From NCBI GenBank assembly GCA_049510055.1, contig JBEKZI010000073.1, positions 1-11,252 on the forward strand: a DNA stretch of 11,252 bases, written 5' to 3'. The DNA is from JALHTV01 sp049510055. Lineage in GTDB: Bacteria > Planctomycetota > Phycisphaerae > SM23-33. The notes under the pieces were generated by a model. That model worked only from the letters and a program-made list of their open reading frames with translations, made no database searches and had not been told where the DNA came from. The position numbers and the translations under genes were made by a program. Of this stretch, positions 1 to 7,304 are shown in pieces (positions within the stretch are counted from its first letter, which is position 1; every line of letters starts with the position of its first letter).

Positions 1-1
1 C

Positions 2-3000
2 GTCTACGCCGAGTACCCCGGCCAGGCACCTCAGATCGTCGAGGACCAGGTCACGTACCCTCTGGCCAAGGCCATGCTGGCGGTCCCCAAGTCCAAGGTC
101 GTGCGGGGCTACAGCATGTTCGGCGTCAGCTTCGTCTACGTCATCTTCGAAGACGGCACGGACCTATACTGGGCCCGCAGCCGCGTGCTGGAGCGGCTCA
201 GCTACGTGGCCGGGCAATTGCCGGCGGGCCTCAGCCCGCAGATCGGGCCGGATGCCACGGGCGTCGGCTGGGTGTACGAATACGTCCTGACGACGGGAAA
301 GTACTGCCCCGACCATCCCAACGGCCTGTGGCACGACCCCCTGACGGATAAATGGTACGCCGAAGCGTCCGCGGCCCCGCAGGATGAAAAGACGCAGCAG
401 CGACTGATCCATCATCGCGTGTTCCCCTCCGGCCGGGCGCTTTACCTGGACCCGCTGACCAGCCTGCACTATGGCGATCCCTCCGAGGCGCCGCCGGACG
501 CACGGGAAAGGCTGAAAAAAACAATCATCAGCAAAGGGTACGACCGCTGCCCGCTGGACGGCCAGCCGCTGGTGGACAGCCAGCAGACGCTAGCCAATCT
601 GCGGAGCCTTCAGGACTGGTTCCTGCGGTACGAGCTGACGGCTGTGGAGGGCGTCAGCGAGGTGGCCTCCATCGGCGGCTTTGAAAAGCAATACCAGGTC
701 ACCGTGGATCCGGTGAAGCTGCTGGGCTTCAACATCCCGCTAGAGAAGCTCAAGTCCGCCGTCGAGCAGAGCAACATCAACGTCGGCGGGCGGGTGATCG
801 AGCTGAGCGAACGGGAATACGCCGTCCAGGGGCTGGGCTACCTGGGCACGGTCAGCGAGGAGGAAATCGCCGCGGCCCGCGCCAAGGGCAAGTCGATTGA
901 ATCGCTGCGGACGGACAAGGTGGTGGACGGCCTCCGCAAGATTTCCCTCGGCGTGGGTCCCAACGGTTCGCCGATCCGCCTGGCGGACGTGGCCGAGGTG
1001 CGCGTGGGGCCGGAGATGCGGCGCGGATTGCTGGAATGGAACGGCCGCGGCGACGCCGTCGCCGGCATCGTCGTCATGCGCTTCGGCGAGAACGCCCGCA
1101 CGACGATCGAAAAAGTGCGCCAAAAACTTCAGGAGGTCCAGCAAGGCCTGCCGCCCGGCGTGGGCATCGACGTCGGCTACGACCGCAGCGACCTGATCGA
1201 CCGGTCCATTCACACACTGACGCGCACGCTGATCGAAGAAATCGTCATCGTCTCGCTGGTGGTCATCCTGTTCCTGCTGCACGCCCGTAGCGCCCTGGTG
1301 GCGGTCTTCGTGCTGCCGATGGGCGTGCTGGGCAGCCTGGCGACGATGAACGCCCTGGGCATCAACGCCAACATCATGAGCCTGGGCGGCATCGCCATCG
1401 CCATCGGCGTGATGGTGGACAGCGCCATCGTCATGGTCGAGAACGCCCACAAGCATCTGGAGTGGGAGGCCCGCCGCGTCGCCACCGGCCAGCCTCCCCG
1501 GCCGCGGGCGACGGTCCTGGGCGAGGCGGCCCGGGAAGTCGGCCCCAGCCTGTTCTTCGCCCTGCTCATCATCGTGGTGAGCTTCCTACCGATCTTCGTG
1601 CTGGGCGAGCAGTCCGGCCGGCTGTTCAAGCCGCTGGCCTACACCAAGACCTTCTCGATGCTGTGGGGCGCCATCCTGGCCGTCACGGTGATCCCCGTGC
1701 TGATGGTCTTCTTTATCTCCGAGCGCGTCGTCCCCCGCTCGCTGTCCGTGGCCAAGCGATTGACCATCTACGCAGCCGTCATCCTGGCCCCGGCGATCCT
1801 TTTGGCCCGAATGCCCCTGCCACGATTTGGGGACTATCGCGGCTGGATGGTGGGCCTGTGGGTCCTGCTCAGCGCGCTGGTTCTGCTGCCGCAGAAGCTC
1901 ATGCCGGAAGACCGAAACCCCATCAGCAAATTCCTGGAGCGGATTTACAATCCGGCCTTCAACACGGTCATGCGATTCCGCTGGTTGACGATCCTCCTGG
2001 CCGTGGGCATCATCCTGATTACGCTGGTCCCCTTCAGCCAATTGGGCAGCGAGTTCATGCCGCCCCTGGAGGAAGGCGACCTGCTGTACATGCCCATGAC
2101 CGATCCGGGCATTAGCATGACCAAGGCCCGCGAGCTGCTCCAGCAGACCGACAAGATTCTCATGCAGTTCCCGGAGGTCCGCAGCGTGATGGGCAAGGCC
2201 GGCCGGGCCGAGACGGCCACGGACCCGGCGCCGGTGAGCATGTTCGAGACGACAATCACGCTCCAGCGTGATAAGCACCTCTGGCGCCGCGTGCCGGTCC
2301 GGCGATTCTATTCCTTCCTGCCCGGTTGGGCGCAAGGACCGTACCGGAAATTCTGGCCGGACAGTCGGCCCCTCACGGTCAACGAGCTGGTGCTGGGCTA
2401 CGTCGGCCCGGACGGGAAACACGTCGCCGGCCTGAACGATTCCCTCCAGATCCCCGGCCTGACCAACGCCTGGACGATGCCCATCAAGACCCGCATCGAC
2501 ATGCTCTCCACCGGCATCAAGACCCCCGTCGGCATCAAGGTCATGGGCCCGGATCTGGCGACACTGTCGGCCCTGGCCGCTCGCATCGCCCAGGTCATCC
2601 AGACGGACGCGCGGACCGGCCCTCACACGCTCAGCGCTTATGCGGAAAAGACCTTGGGCGGCTCGTACATGGACATCGCCATCGACCGCGACGCCATCGC
2701 CCGCTATGGCTTGAGCATCCAGCAGGTCCAGGACGTGATCGCCACCGCCCTGGGCGGCATGGGCGTCACGCGGACGGTGGAGGGCCTGGAACGCTACTCG
2801 GTCAACCTGCGCTACCCGCAGGAGCTTCGCGACAACCTGCCCAAGCTCAAACAGACGCTCGTGATGACGCCCTCCGGCAGCCAGGTGCCGCTGGCGCAAC
2901 TGGCTGCTTTTACGATCCGGCCCGGGCCGGACATGGTCCGCAGCGAGAACGCCCGCCTGAGCAGTTGGATTTACGTGGACATCGCCCACATCGACGTGGG

Positions 3001-3643
3001 CACCTACGTCCGGCAGGCCCAGCAGGCCGTCGCGGCCGCCGTGCCGATCCCCACAGGCTACAGCGTGGTCTGGTCCGGCCAATACGAGTACATGCAGGAG
3101 GCCAACCGCCGGCTGATGGTCGCCGTCCCGCTGGCGCTGGTGTCCATCGTGCTGCTGCTGTATCTGTCGTCGCGGAGCTGGCTGCGGGTGTGCATCGTGC
3201 TGCTGGCGGTGCCGTTCAGCGTGGTCGGGGCCGTCTGGCTGCTGTACCTGCTGGGCTACAACCTCTCGCTGGCCGTGTGGGTGGGCATCATCGCCCTGGC
3301 CGGCCTGGACGCCGAAACCGGCATGGTGATGCTGCTGTACCTGGACAACAGCTTCGAGCGGTTCCGCCGCGACGGCCGGATGCGCGACCCCAACGACCTG
3401 CGGTCGGCCATCCACGACGGCGCGGTGAAGCGCATTCGCCCCAAGACCATGACCGTCCTGGCGGCCTTCAGCGGCCTGCTGCCCCTGCTGTGGGCCAGCG
3501 GCGCCGGCGCCGACACCATGCGCCGCCTGGCCGCCCCGATGATCGGCGGGCTGACCACCAGCTTCCTCATGGAGCTGCTGGTGTACCCGGTGATCTTCTA
3601 CCTGGCCAAGCGGCTGACGATGCGCCGGCAATTTGGCCACTGA
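2..3643 (+). CDS. cusA: CusA-type heavy-metal RND efflux pump inner-membrane subunit (5' end outside the window)
   Basis: Proton-driven RND permease that would export Cu(I)/Ag(I) from periplasm or cytoplasm through a CusCBA-type complex. The frame is open from base 2, and the first residues already match CusA (PGQAPQIVEDQVTYPL), so about 50 N-terminal residues with TM1 are missing. Numbering from the Met at 74: TM4 motif with D449, and E1081 and K1124, match the CusA proton relay D405/E939/K984. M673, M723 and M810, with E725, match the three-Met metal site M573/M623/M672. M435, M447, M454, M529, M544 and M1149 match further relay methionines. These alignments are from memory of E. coli CusA. 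The protein is about 200 residues longer than CusA owing to insertions at about 77-172, 562-606 and 732-775. Its membrane-fusion (CusB) and outer-membrane (CusC) partners are not here and may lie upstream. It converges on the secretion operon. CzcA-like divalent specificity is less likely given the methionines. Confidence 0.95.
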   Translation, partial: VYAEYPGQAPQIVEDQVTYPLAKAMLAVPKSKVVRGYSMFGVSFVYVIFEDGTDLYWARSRVLERLSYVAGQLPAGLSPQIGPDATGVGWVYEYVLTTGKYCPDHPNGLWHDPLTDKWYAEASAAPQDEKTQQRLIHHRVFPSGRALYLDPLTSLHYGDPSEAPPDARERLKKTIISKGYDRCPLDGQPLVDSQQTLANLRSLQDWFLRYELTAVEGVSEVASIGGFEKQYQVTVDPVKLLGFNIPLEKLKSAVEQSNINVGGRVIELSEREYAVQGLGYLGTVSEEEIAAARAKGKSIESLRTDKVVDGLRKISLGVGPNGSPIRLADVAEVRVGPEMRRGLLEWNGRGDAVAGIVVMRFGENARTTIEKVRQKLQEVQQGLPPGVGIDVGYDRSDLIDRSIHTLTRTLIEEIVIVSLVVILFLLHARSALVAVFVLPMGVLGSLATMNALGINANIMSLGGIAIAIGVMVDSAIVMVENAHKHLEWEARRVATGQPPRPRATVLGEAAREVGPSLFFALLIIVVSFLPIFVLGEQSGRLFKPLAYTKTFSMLWGAILAVTVIPVLMVFFISERVVPRSLSVAKRLTIYAAVILAPAILLARMPLPRFGDYRGWMVGLWVLLSALVLLPQKLMPEDRNPISKFLERIYNPAFNTVMRFRWLTILLAVGIILITLVPFSQLGSEFMPPLEEGDLLYMPMTDPGISMTKARELLQQTDKILMQFPEVRSVMGKAGRAETATDPAPVSMFETTITLQRDKHLWRRVPVRRFYSFLPGWAQGPYRKFWPDSRPLTVNELVLGYVGPDGKHVAGLNDSLQIPGLTNAWTMPIKTRIDMLSTGIKTPVGIKVMGPDLATLSALAARIAQVIQTDARTGPHTLSAYAEKTLGGSYMDIAIDRDAIARYGLSIQQVQDVIATALGGMGVTRTVEGLERYSVNLRYPQELRDNLPKLKQTLVMTPSGSQVPLAQLAAFTIRPGPDMVRSENARLSSWIYVDIAHIDVGTYVRQAQQAVAAAVPIPTGYSVVWSGQYEYMQEANRRLMVAVPLALVSIVLLLYLSSRSWLRVCIVLLAVPFSVVGAVWLLYLLGYNLSLAVWVGIIALAGLDAETGMVMLLYLDNSFERFRRDGRMRDPNDLRSAIHDGAVKRIRPKTMTVLAAFSGLLPLLWASGAGADTMRRLAAPMIGGLTTSFLMELLVYPVIFYLAKRLTMRRQFGH
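299..589 (+). other. ~95-residue Cys/His-containing insertion in the porter region of the CusA-like protein
   Basis: E. coli CusA passes almost directly from its GVGWIYEYAL segment to LADLRSLQDWFLKYEL. Here about 95 residues lie between these two conserved blocks (residues 76-172 counted from the Met at 74). The segment opens with YCPDHP (C78, H81), closes with YDRCPLDGQPLV (C159), and holds further His at 87, 113, 114 and 132. The opening and closing motifs recall the two halves of the heavy-metal-binding HMBD motif (CPMHP ... CPxCGMxL), with Asp in place of the last Cys. Two DPLT-containing stretches inside it look like an internal duplication. It should face the periplasm. Metal binding is an inference. 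Confidence 0.6.
1757..1891 (+). other. Extra hydrophobic segment pair in the CusA-like protein
   Basis: After the segment matching TM6 (ending around FFISERVVP) there are two hydrophobic stretches, residues about 562-580 (LTIYAAVILAPAILLA) and 591-606 (WMVGLWVLLSALVLLP), before the conserved NPISKFLERIYNP block that leads into TM7. CusA has only a short linker with a single amphipathic helix here. An added pair keeps the topology of the second half unchanged. Whether both cross the membrane cannot be told by eye. Confidence 0.55.
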
Positions 3644-3734
3644 GTGGGTCAGTCGTCACAGGGCGGTGACTTGCTATCGAGCGCTCAGGGACTTGCCAAC
3701 CCGTGGACGCCTTGGCGGTGTTCATCAAGGCAAA
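3644..3734. other. Convergent intergenic gap between the efflux pump gene and the lipoprotein gene
   Basis: This 91-bp stretch separates two convergent stop codons. It holds weak inverted repeats only: GTCAC/GTGAC at 3655-3659 and 3666-3670 (6-nt loop), and GCCAA/TTGGC at 3695-3699 and 3712-3716 (12-nt loop). Neither is followed by a T-run on either strand, so no intrinsic terminator can be called. No gene or promoter was seen. Confidence 0.5.
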
Positions 3735-4202
3735 TCAGGGGTGTTTGGGAGGGCTTTGCCAGAAAATGGCGGCCTCAGGAAGGCAGACGACTCGGATAAC
3801 CAGCGGCTGGCCCGGAGGAGGGGTCTCGACCAGGATGCCCCAGCGCTTGCCGGGACGGCAGGGCACGGCGTCGTACATAATCAATCGTCCGGGCCTACCA
3901 GCCACCGGCAGGCCGACGGGATCGTACACGTACGGCTTGCCGGAGATAGGGCAGACCAGGGGCGGTATGGAGTTGTCGCCGACCTTGCCTAAATCGTCCA
4001 GGCTCTTGGGCAACTCCCGATGCGTGACGTAGTACAACAACAGCGGCCCGCCAATGTCATGGAGGCGCTCGGCGCATTGATCCAGATCATCACTTTTCGC
4101 GGGCATTGTCGCCGCCGGGGCCGCCGGCTGCTGGCAACCCCCCATCCACCCGATCGATGCCAGTAAAATCGTCAGCCCAAATCGGCTAAGGACCTGACTC
4201 AT
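3735..4202 (-). CDS. Small lipoprotein with a pseudopilin-like globular part, last gene of the type II secretion operon
   Basis: 155 residues. The N-terminus has one Arg, a hydrophobic stretch (residues 8-20) and a lipobox-like WMGGC, so C23 would be lipidated after signal peptidase II cleavage. A short Ala/Pro linker follows. Residues 43-110 (C43, LLLYYVTHRELPKSLDDL, then LVCPISGKPYVYDP) resemble the Cys-containing globular domain that follows the N-terminal helix in planctomycete GspG/DUF1559-type proteins; there is no type IV pilin leader here. Further Cys at 84, 115 and 140 could form disulfides. It overlaps the end of gspD by 17 bp and has its own AGGAGG site, so it is co-translated with the secretin. 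Its position suggests an accessory or pilotin-like role for GspD, but it has no recognisable similarity to known pilotins. Function unknown. Confidence 0.8.
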   Translation of the reverse strand: MSQVLSRFGLTILLASIGWMGGCQQPAAPAATMPAKSDDLDQCAERLHDIGGPLLLYYVTHRELPKSLDDLGKVGDNSIPPLVCPISGKPYVYDPVGLPVAGRPGRLIMYDAVPCRPGKRWGILVETPPPGQPLVIRVVCLPEAAIFWQSPPKHP

Positions 4203-6741
4203 GCTGGCCTCCTGAGTCTATGATCGTCGTCGTGCGATCCGTAGTAGGATTGGAAGTACTTTCAGACTTTGCCGGCTGCGAGGCCGCCCCCAATTGCATT
4301 CCCCGCATCTGCTCTTGGAACGATCCTTCCTCCACCGCCCCTTGAATGAGCTTGGTGCCGCTCTGCTCGGCCTTGGACATGGGCTGAAGTTCATCCGGCT
4401 GCATGGCCACGTGGGGCGTCAGGAAGATCAGCAGTTCGGTCTTGGTCTTTTGGTCCACCGTGTGCCGGAACAAAACGCCTATGCCTGGCAGATCGCCCAG
4501 GAAGGGTATCTTGTCGACGGCCTTGGTGAGGCGATCCTGCATGAGGCCGCCGATCACGATCGTCTGGCCGTCGCGGATGGCCACGCGGCTGTAGGCCGAA
4601 CGGTTGTCGAAGACCGGGGCCGTCACGGCCGGCATGGTACCGGAGGCCTGGGAGATGACCACCGAGGAGCTCGACAGGTCGGAAATCTCCGGATTGACGT
4701 CCATCGTCACCAGCCCGTCGGGGTTGATGTGCGGGGTGACGTTCAGGATGATGCCGACGTTGTCGTATTGGACCGAGTTGATAGTCTCGCCCGTGTCGGT
4801 CACGCGGGAGTTGGTGATGAAGGGGACATACTGGCCGATCATGATCGAGGCCAATTGGTTGTCGCTGGTCAGAATGTACGGCCTGGAAAGCACGTCCAGG
4901 TTGCCCACGGAGGCCAGGGCGTGAATGGCGGCGGTGACGTTCTGCTCATTCAGCGCGAAGACAAAGCCCGTGCCGCCAGTGCCGATGCCGAAGTTGCTTC
5001 CCGCGCTAAACCCCATGTTGCCATCGCGAATGTTCAGGCCGGAAAACTCCACGCCCAGGTCCAACGTGCCCTGGTGGGTGACCTCGGCCACGAGGACCTT
5101 GATCAGGACCTGCGGCACCGAACGGTCCAGGTCGGCGATGATCGCCTTGACGCGATCAAAGTTCTTGGAGGCGGTCGTGACCAGCAGCGAATTGGTATCC
5201 GTGTCGGCGACGATATAGGCCTGCCCGGCCAGGCTGGCCGCCGCCGCGGCGGCGTTCGGCGACGACGACCGAGCGGCGGCAACCGTCATCCCCCCTTGAG
5301 CGACGCCCACATTCCGGATGCCGCCCGCCGAGGACGTCGGCAGGGAGCTGAAACCACCGCCACCCATGCCGCCGCCCATCCCGCCGCCCATCGAGCTACT
5401 TCCAAACCCCATCGTGCCGGCCGACTGGCGAGCGGTGGTCGTCGTGCCGACGGAGCTCGTTCCCGTCCAGCCGAACAGCGTGTTCAGGACCGATTCGAGG
5501 TTCTTCGCCTGAGCGTTCCTGAGATGATAGATGAAAAAGCCCTGCTGCTCGGCGGGATTGGCGTCCAATTCCTTCACGACGCCCTCGATCACCTTCAAGA
5601 TGTCGGGAGCGGCGCTGACCACCAGCGTGTTGGTGCGGTCGTCGGCCGAGGCGGTCACCTTGACGCTGCGCGCGCCCTGTTCGGCCTCGCTGGTCGTCTG
5701 GCCGGCGCCGCCGGGCCCGCCCGGCATCCCGAAGAACCGCCGAAGGCCGCCGCCGAACGGGAATCCCGCCCCCGTGGCCGTCTGGGTCGGTTGCTCCTCC
5801 TTGAAGATATCCGTAATCAACTTGGCCGCGTTGGTCGCGTTGGCGTTCTTCAACTGGAACACCTCGACCTGCGTCAGCCCAGCCATCTGCACGTCCACGG
5901 CCCGGACGATCTCCACCAGCTTCCGGATGGTGGCCTCGGTCCCCGTCACGATCAGGGTGTTGCTGGAGGCATTGGAGGTCACGTCGGCGCTGGATGGAAT
6001 CAGCGAGGCCAGGTCGGCCTTGAGCTTGACGGCGTCGACATGCTCAAGGGGAATGATCTGCGTCACTATCTGGTCGGTGGACGGCATCCGGTTCGGATCG
6101 TTCCCCGACCGCACGGGAATGAGCTCTTTTTTCGCCTGGTCGATCGTGACCACCTTCAGCGTCCGCCCCATGCGAATGGCCGCGTATCCCTTTTCCTTCA
6201 GCACGGTGTCCAGGAGCAGCACGGCCTCGTCCACGGTCAGCGGCTGGCGGCTCATGATCGTGACGCGTCCTTCCAGCTTAACGCCTTCCACGACCACCAA
6301 GCCCGCGGTCTCCGAGAGGTACTCCAAAACGGTCTGGATGGAGGCATCCTTGAAGTTGAACGATATCGGCGACCCCGGGATACTGGGCCGGGACGCCGCC
6401 GGCTCAGTCGTCGCCGGTTCGGACGTCACGGGCTGGGTCGCCACTGGTTCAGACGCCGTGGGCTGGGATGCCGCCGGCTCGGTCGTCGCCGGTTCGGACG
6501 TCGCGGAGGCCGTCTGGGCCACCGGTATCGTGGTGACCGAGGAGGAAATTTCCGTCTCAACCCTCATCGCCGGTTGAGAAGACGCCGGCTTCGTCGCCGT
6601 CTCCTGCCCCACCGCCAAGTAGCCGCCCCAGATAAGAATCGTGATCCAGAGAGCCGCCATGCCCAGGGGGTTCGCCCCTGGAAGCCGGCGGGTTTCCGTC
6701 ACGATTCGACGTGATTTGCGGTGTGGCGTTTTCATGATCAT
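4186..6741 (-). CDS. gspD: Type II secretion system outer-membrane secretin GspD
   Basis: 851 residues; forms the outer-membrane channel. A long basic N-region (1-24) precedes a signal-peptide hydrophobic core (25-44), with cleavage likely near AVG/QE. Residues 46-125 are a Ser/Thr/Pro/Glu linker not found in typical GspD. N0 is about 126-205, N1 222-284, N2 291-393 and N3 400-540. The secretin domain is about 541-778, with the conserved VPQVLIKVLVAEV, LSRPYILTSDNQ, DGQTIVIGGLM and FLGDLPGIGVLF blocks and the final TELLIFLTPHV. N2 contains a Gly/Pro-rich loop (317-357), and N3 a long Gly/Met/Ser/Ala loop (about 426-503). A 73-residue tail follows the barrel and could bind a pilotin. The start overlaps the upstream gene as ATGA, with AGGA 6 nt before the ATG. 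A type IV pilus secretin is possible from sequence alone, but the gspJ-M context settles on type II. Confidence 0.95.
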   Translation of the reverse strand: MIMKTPHRKSRRIVTETRRLPGANPLGMAALWITILIWGGYLAVGQETATKPASSQPAMRVETEISSSVTTIPVAQTASATSEPATTEPAASQPTASEPVATQPVTSEPATTEPAASRPSIPGSPISFNFKDASIQTVLEYLSETAGLVVVEGVKLEGRVTIMSRQPLTVDEAVLLLDTVLKEKGYAAIRMGRTLKVVTIDQAKKELIPVRSGNDPNRMPSTDQIVTQIIPLEHVDAVKLKADLASLIPSSADVTSNASSNTLIVTGTEATIRKLVEIVRAVDVQMAGLTQVEVFQLKNANATNAAKLITDIFKEEQPTQTATGAGFPFGGGLRRFFGMPGGPGGAGQTTSEAEQGARSVKVTASADDRTNTLVVSAAPDILKVIEGVVKELDANPAEQQGFFIYHLRNAQAKNLESVLNTLFGWTGTSSVGTTTTARQSAGTMGFGSSSMGGGMGGGMGGGGFSSLPTSSAGGIRNVGVAQGGMTVAAARSSSPNAAAAAASLAGQAYIVADTDTNSLLVTTASKNFDRVKAIIADLDRSVPQVLIKVLVAEVTHQGTLDLGVEFSGLNIRDGNMGFSAGSNFGIGTGGTGFVFALNEQNVTAAIHALASVGNLDVLSRPYILTSDNQLASIMIGQYVPFITNSRVTDTGETINSVQYDNVGIILNVTPHINPDGLVTMDVNPEISDLSSSSVVISQASGTMPAVTAPVFDNRSAYSRVAIRDGQTIVIGGLMQDRLTKAVDKIPFLGDLPGIGVLFRHTVDQKTKTELLIFLTPHVAMQPDELQPMSKAEQSGTKLIQGAVEEGSFQEQMRGMQLGAASQPAKSESTSNPTTDRTTTIIDSGGQHESGP
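4208..4213 (-). promoter_or_regulatory. Ribosome binding site of the lipoprotein gene, inside the end of gspD
   Basis: The - strand reads AGGAGG followed by 5 nt and the ATG at 4202. It lies within the last codons of gspD. It fixes the start that places the lipobox Cys at residue 23. Confidence 0.75.
6395..6502 (-). repeat. 75-bp-spaced direct repeat in the gspD linker (33-bp copies)
   Basis: Copies at 6395-6427 and 6470-6502 differ at one base. They encode most of the SEPATTEPAAS stretches of GspD residues 81-94 and 106-119, which match at 13 of 14 residues. The sequence between them is a diverged version (TASEPVATQPV) of the same pattern. Slippage or unequal exchange could change the linker length. 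Confidence 0.8.
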
Positions 6742-7304
6742 CTCACTTCCTGCAAACGGCGTTGCCGCATCCGTTCTAGAACGTCACCGGCGTCCTTGCC
6801 CGACGTGCCGCCGGATTGACCCGCCGCCTCCGTGGTGGAAGCCGGCCGCGAGGAAGCACCGGGAGAGCCCAGTGTTCCCGCCTGGCCGATCAAATTTTCT
6901 CCGATGAAGATCCTGCGCATGGTGCCGCCGGACCGATATTCCACGCTGTCCAACGAGATTGAAATCACCGTGCCGCGGCTGAGGGCCTGTCCGCCGACGG
7001 CCTTGAGCGTCTCGCCTGTCTGGCTGTCTTCAAAAAACGCCAGGCGCACGTTCCCCCACGTGGCCATCCCCGTCAGGATCAGCGAGCCCTCGCCGCCGTG
7101 GGGAGGACCGGACCGGTTGGCATCGCCCTCTTCTTGCGAGGGGGCGGCCCTGTCGCGTGCGAAGATATTGCGATCCAGGATCAGGCGGTAAGCCTCCCAG
7201 GAGGTCTTGGGGCTCGTCGTGGGGGCGCTGGTGGGCGCGGCGCCCATGACCATTGCCGCCCCCAGCAGGGCCAGCCAACCCAAGGATGGAAGCGCCCGCC
7301 GCAT
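6738..7304 (-). CDS. gspC: GspC/GspN-like inner-membrane protein that links platform to secretin
   Basis: 188 residues. A single hydrophobic segment at residues 7-22 acts as signal anchor or signal peptide. A Ser/Thr/Pro stretch follows, then WEAYRLILDRNIFARDR (35-52), the 'NxF' style entry seen before the homology region of GspC and in PilP. Residues about 73-137 (LILTGMATWGNVRLAFFED ... LSRGTVISISLDSVEYRSG) have the small beta-barrel pattern of the GspC HR domain, which contacts N0 of GspD. There is no PDZ domain; instead a Ser/Gly/Ala tail ends in a charged helix (VLERMRQRRLQEVR). Its place between gspM and gspD matches xpsN of Xanthomonas, so gspN-type naming is an alternative. The start is fixed by a TAATG junction with gspM and a full AAGGAGGT site. 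Function is inferred from the fold-like pattern and context. Confidence 0.75.
   Translation of the reverse strand: MRRALPSLGWLALLGAAMVMGAAPTSAPTTSPKTSWEAYRLILDRNIFARDRAAPSQEEGDANRSGPPHGGEGSLILTGMATWGNVRLAFFEDSQTGETLKAVGGQALSRGTVISISLDSVEYRSGGTMRRIFIGENLIGQAGTLGSPGASSRPASTTEAAGQSGGTSGKDAGDVLERMRQRRLQEVR

Noticed and set aside
1586..3640. 684-codon open frame on the - strand, opposite the efflux pump gene
   Set aside because: It mirrors the conserved CusA frame, is rich in His/Gln/Asp/Arg with low-complexity texture and no recognisable domain. Long antisense frames are expected in GC-rich DNA.
2326..3669. 447-codon frame in the same direction as the efflux pump but shifted
   Set aside because: It is an Arg/Pro/Gly-rich out-of-frame product of the same DNA; the CusA frame is intact throughout, so it is neither a frameshift remnant nor a gene.
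3655..3716. Inverted repeats GTCAC/GTGAC and GCCAA/TTGGC as transcription terminators
   Set aside because: Stems are only 5 bp, loops are 6 and 12 nt, and no T-run follows on either strand. Such matches are expected by chance.
3633..4032. Two + strand frames (3633-3992 and 3703-4032) after the efflux pump gene
   Set aside because: Both run mostly opposite the lipoprotein gene, which has a signal sequence, lipobox and a good ribosome binding site. The + frames have none of these and no recognisable similarity.
5218..5275. GCC/GCG-rich tract in gspD as a structural or regulatory element
   Set aside because: It encodes the Ala run in the N3 loop; the composition is explained by codon use for alanine.
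4294..6714. 806-codon open frame on the + strand, opposite gspD
   Set aside because: GspD is securely identified on the other strand. The antisense product is a His/Arg/Gly/Asp-rich string without domains or a plausible start site.
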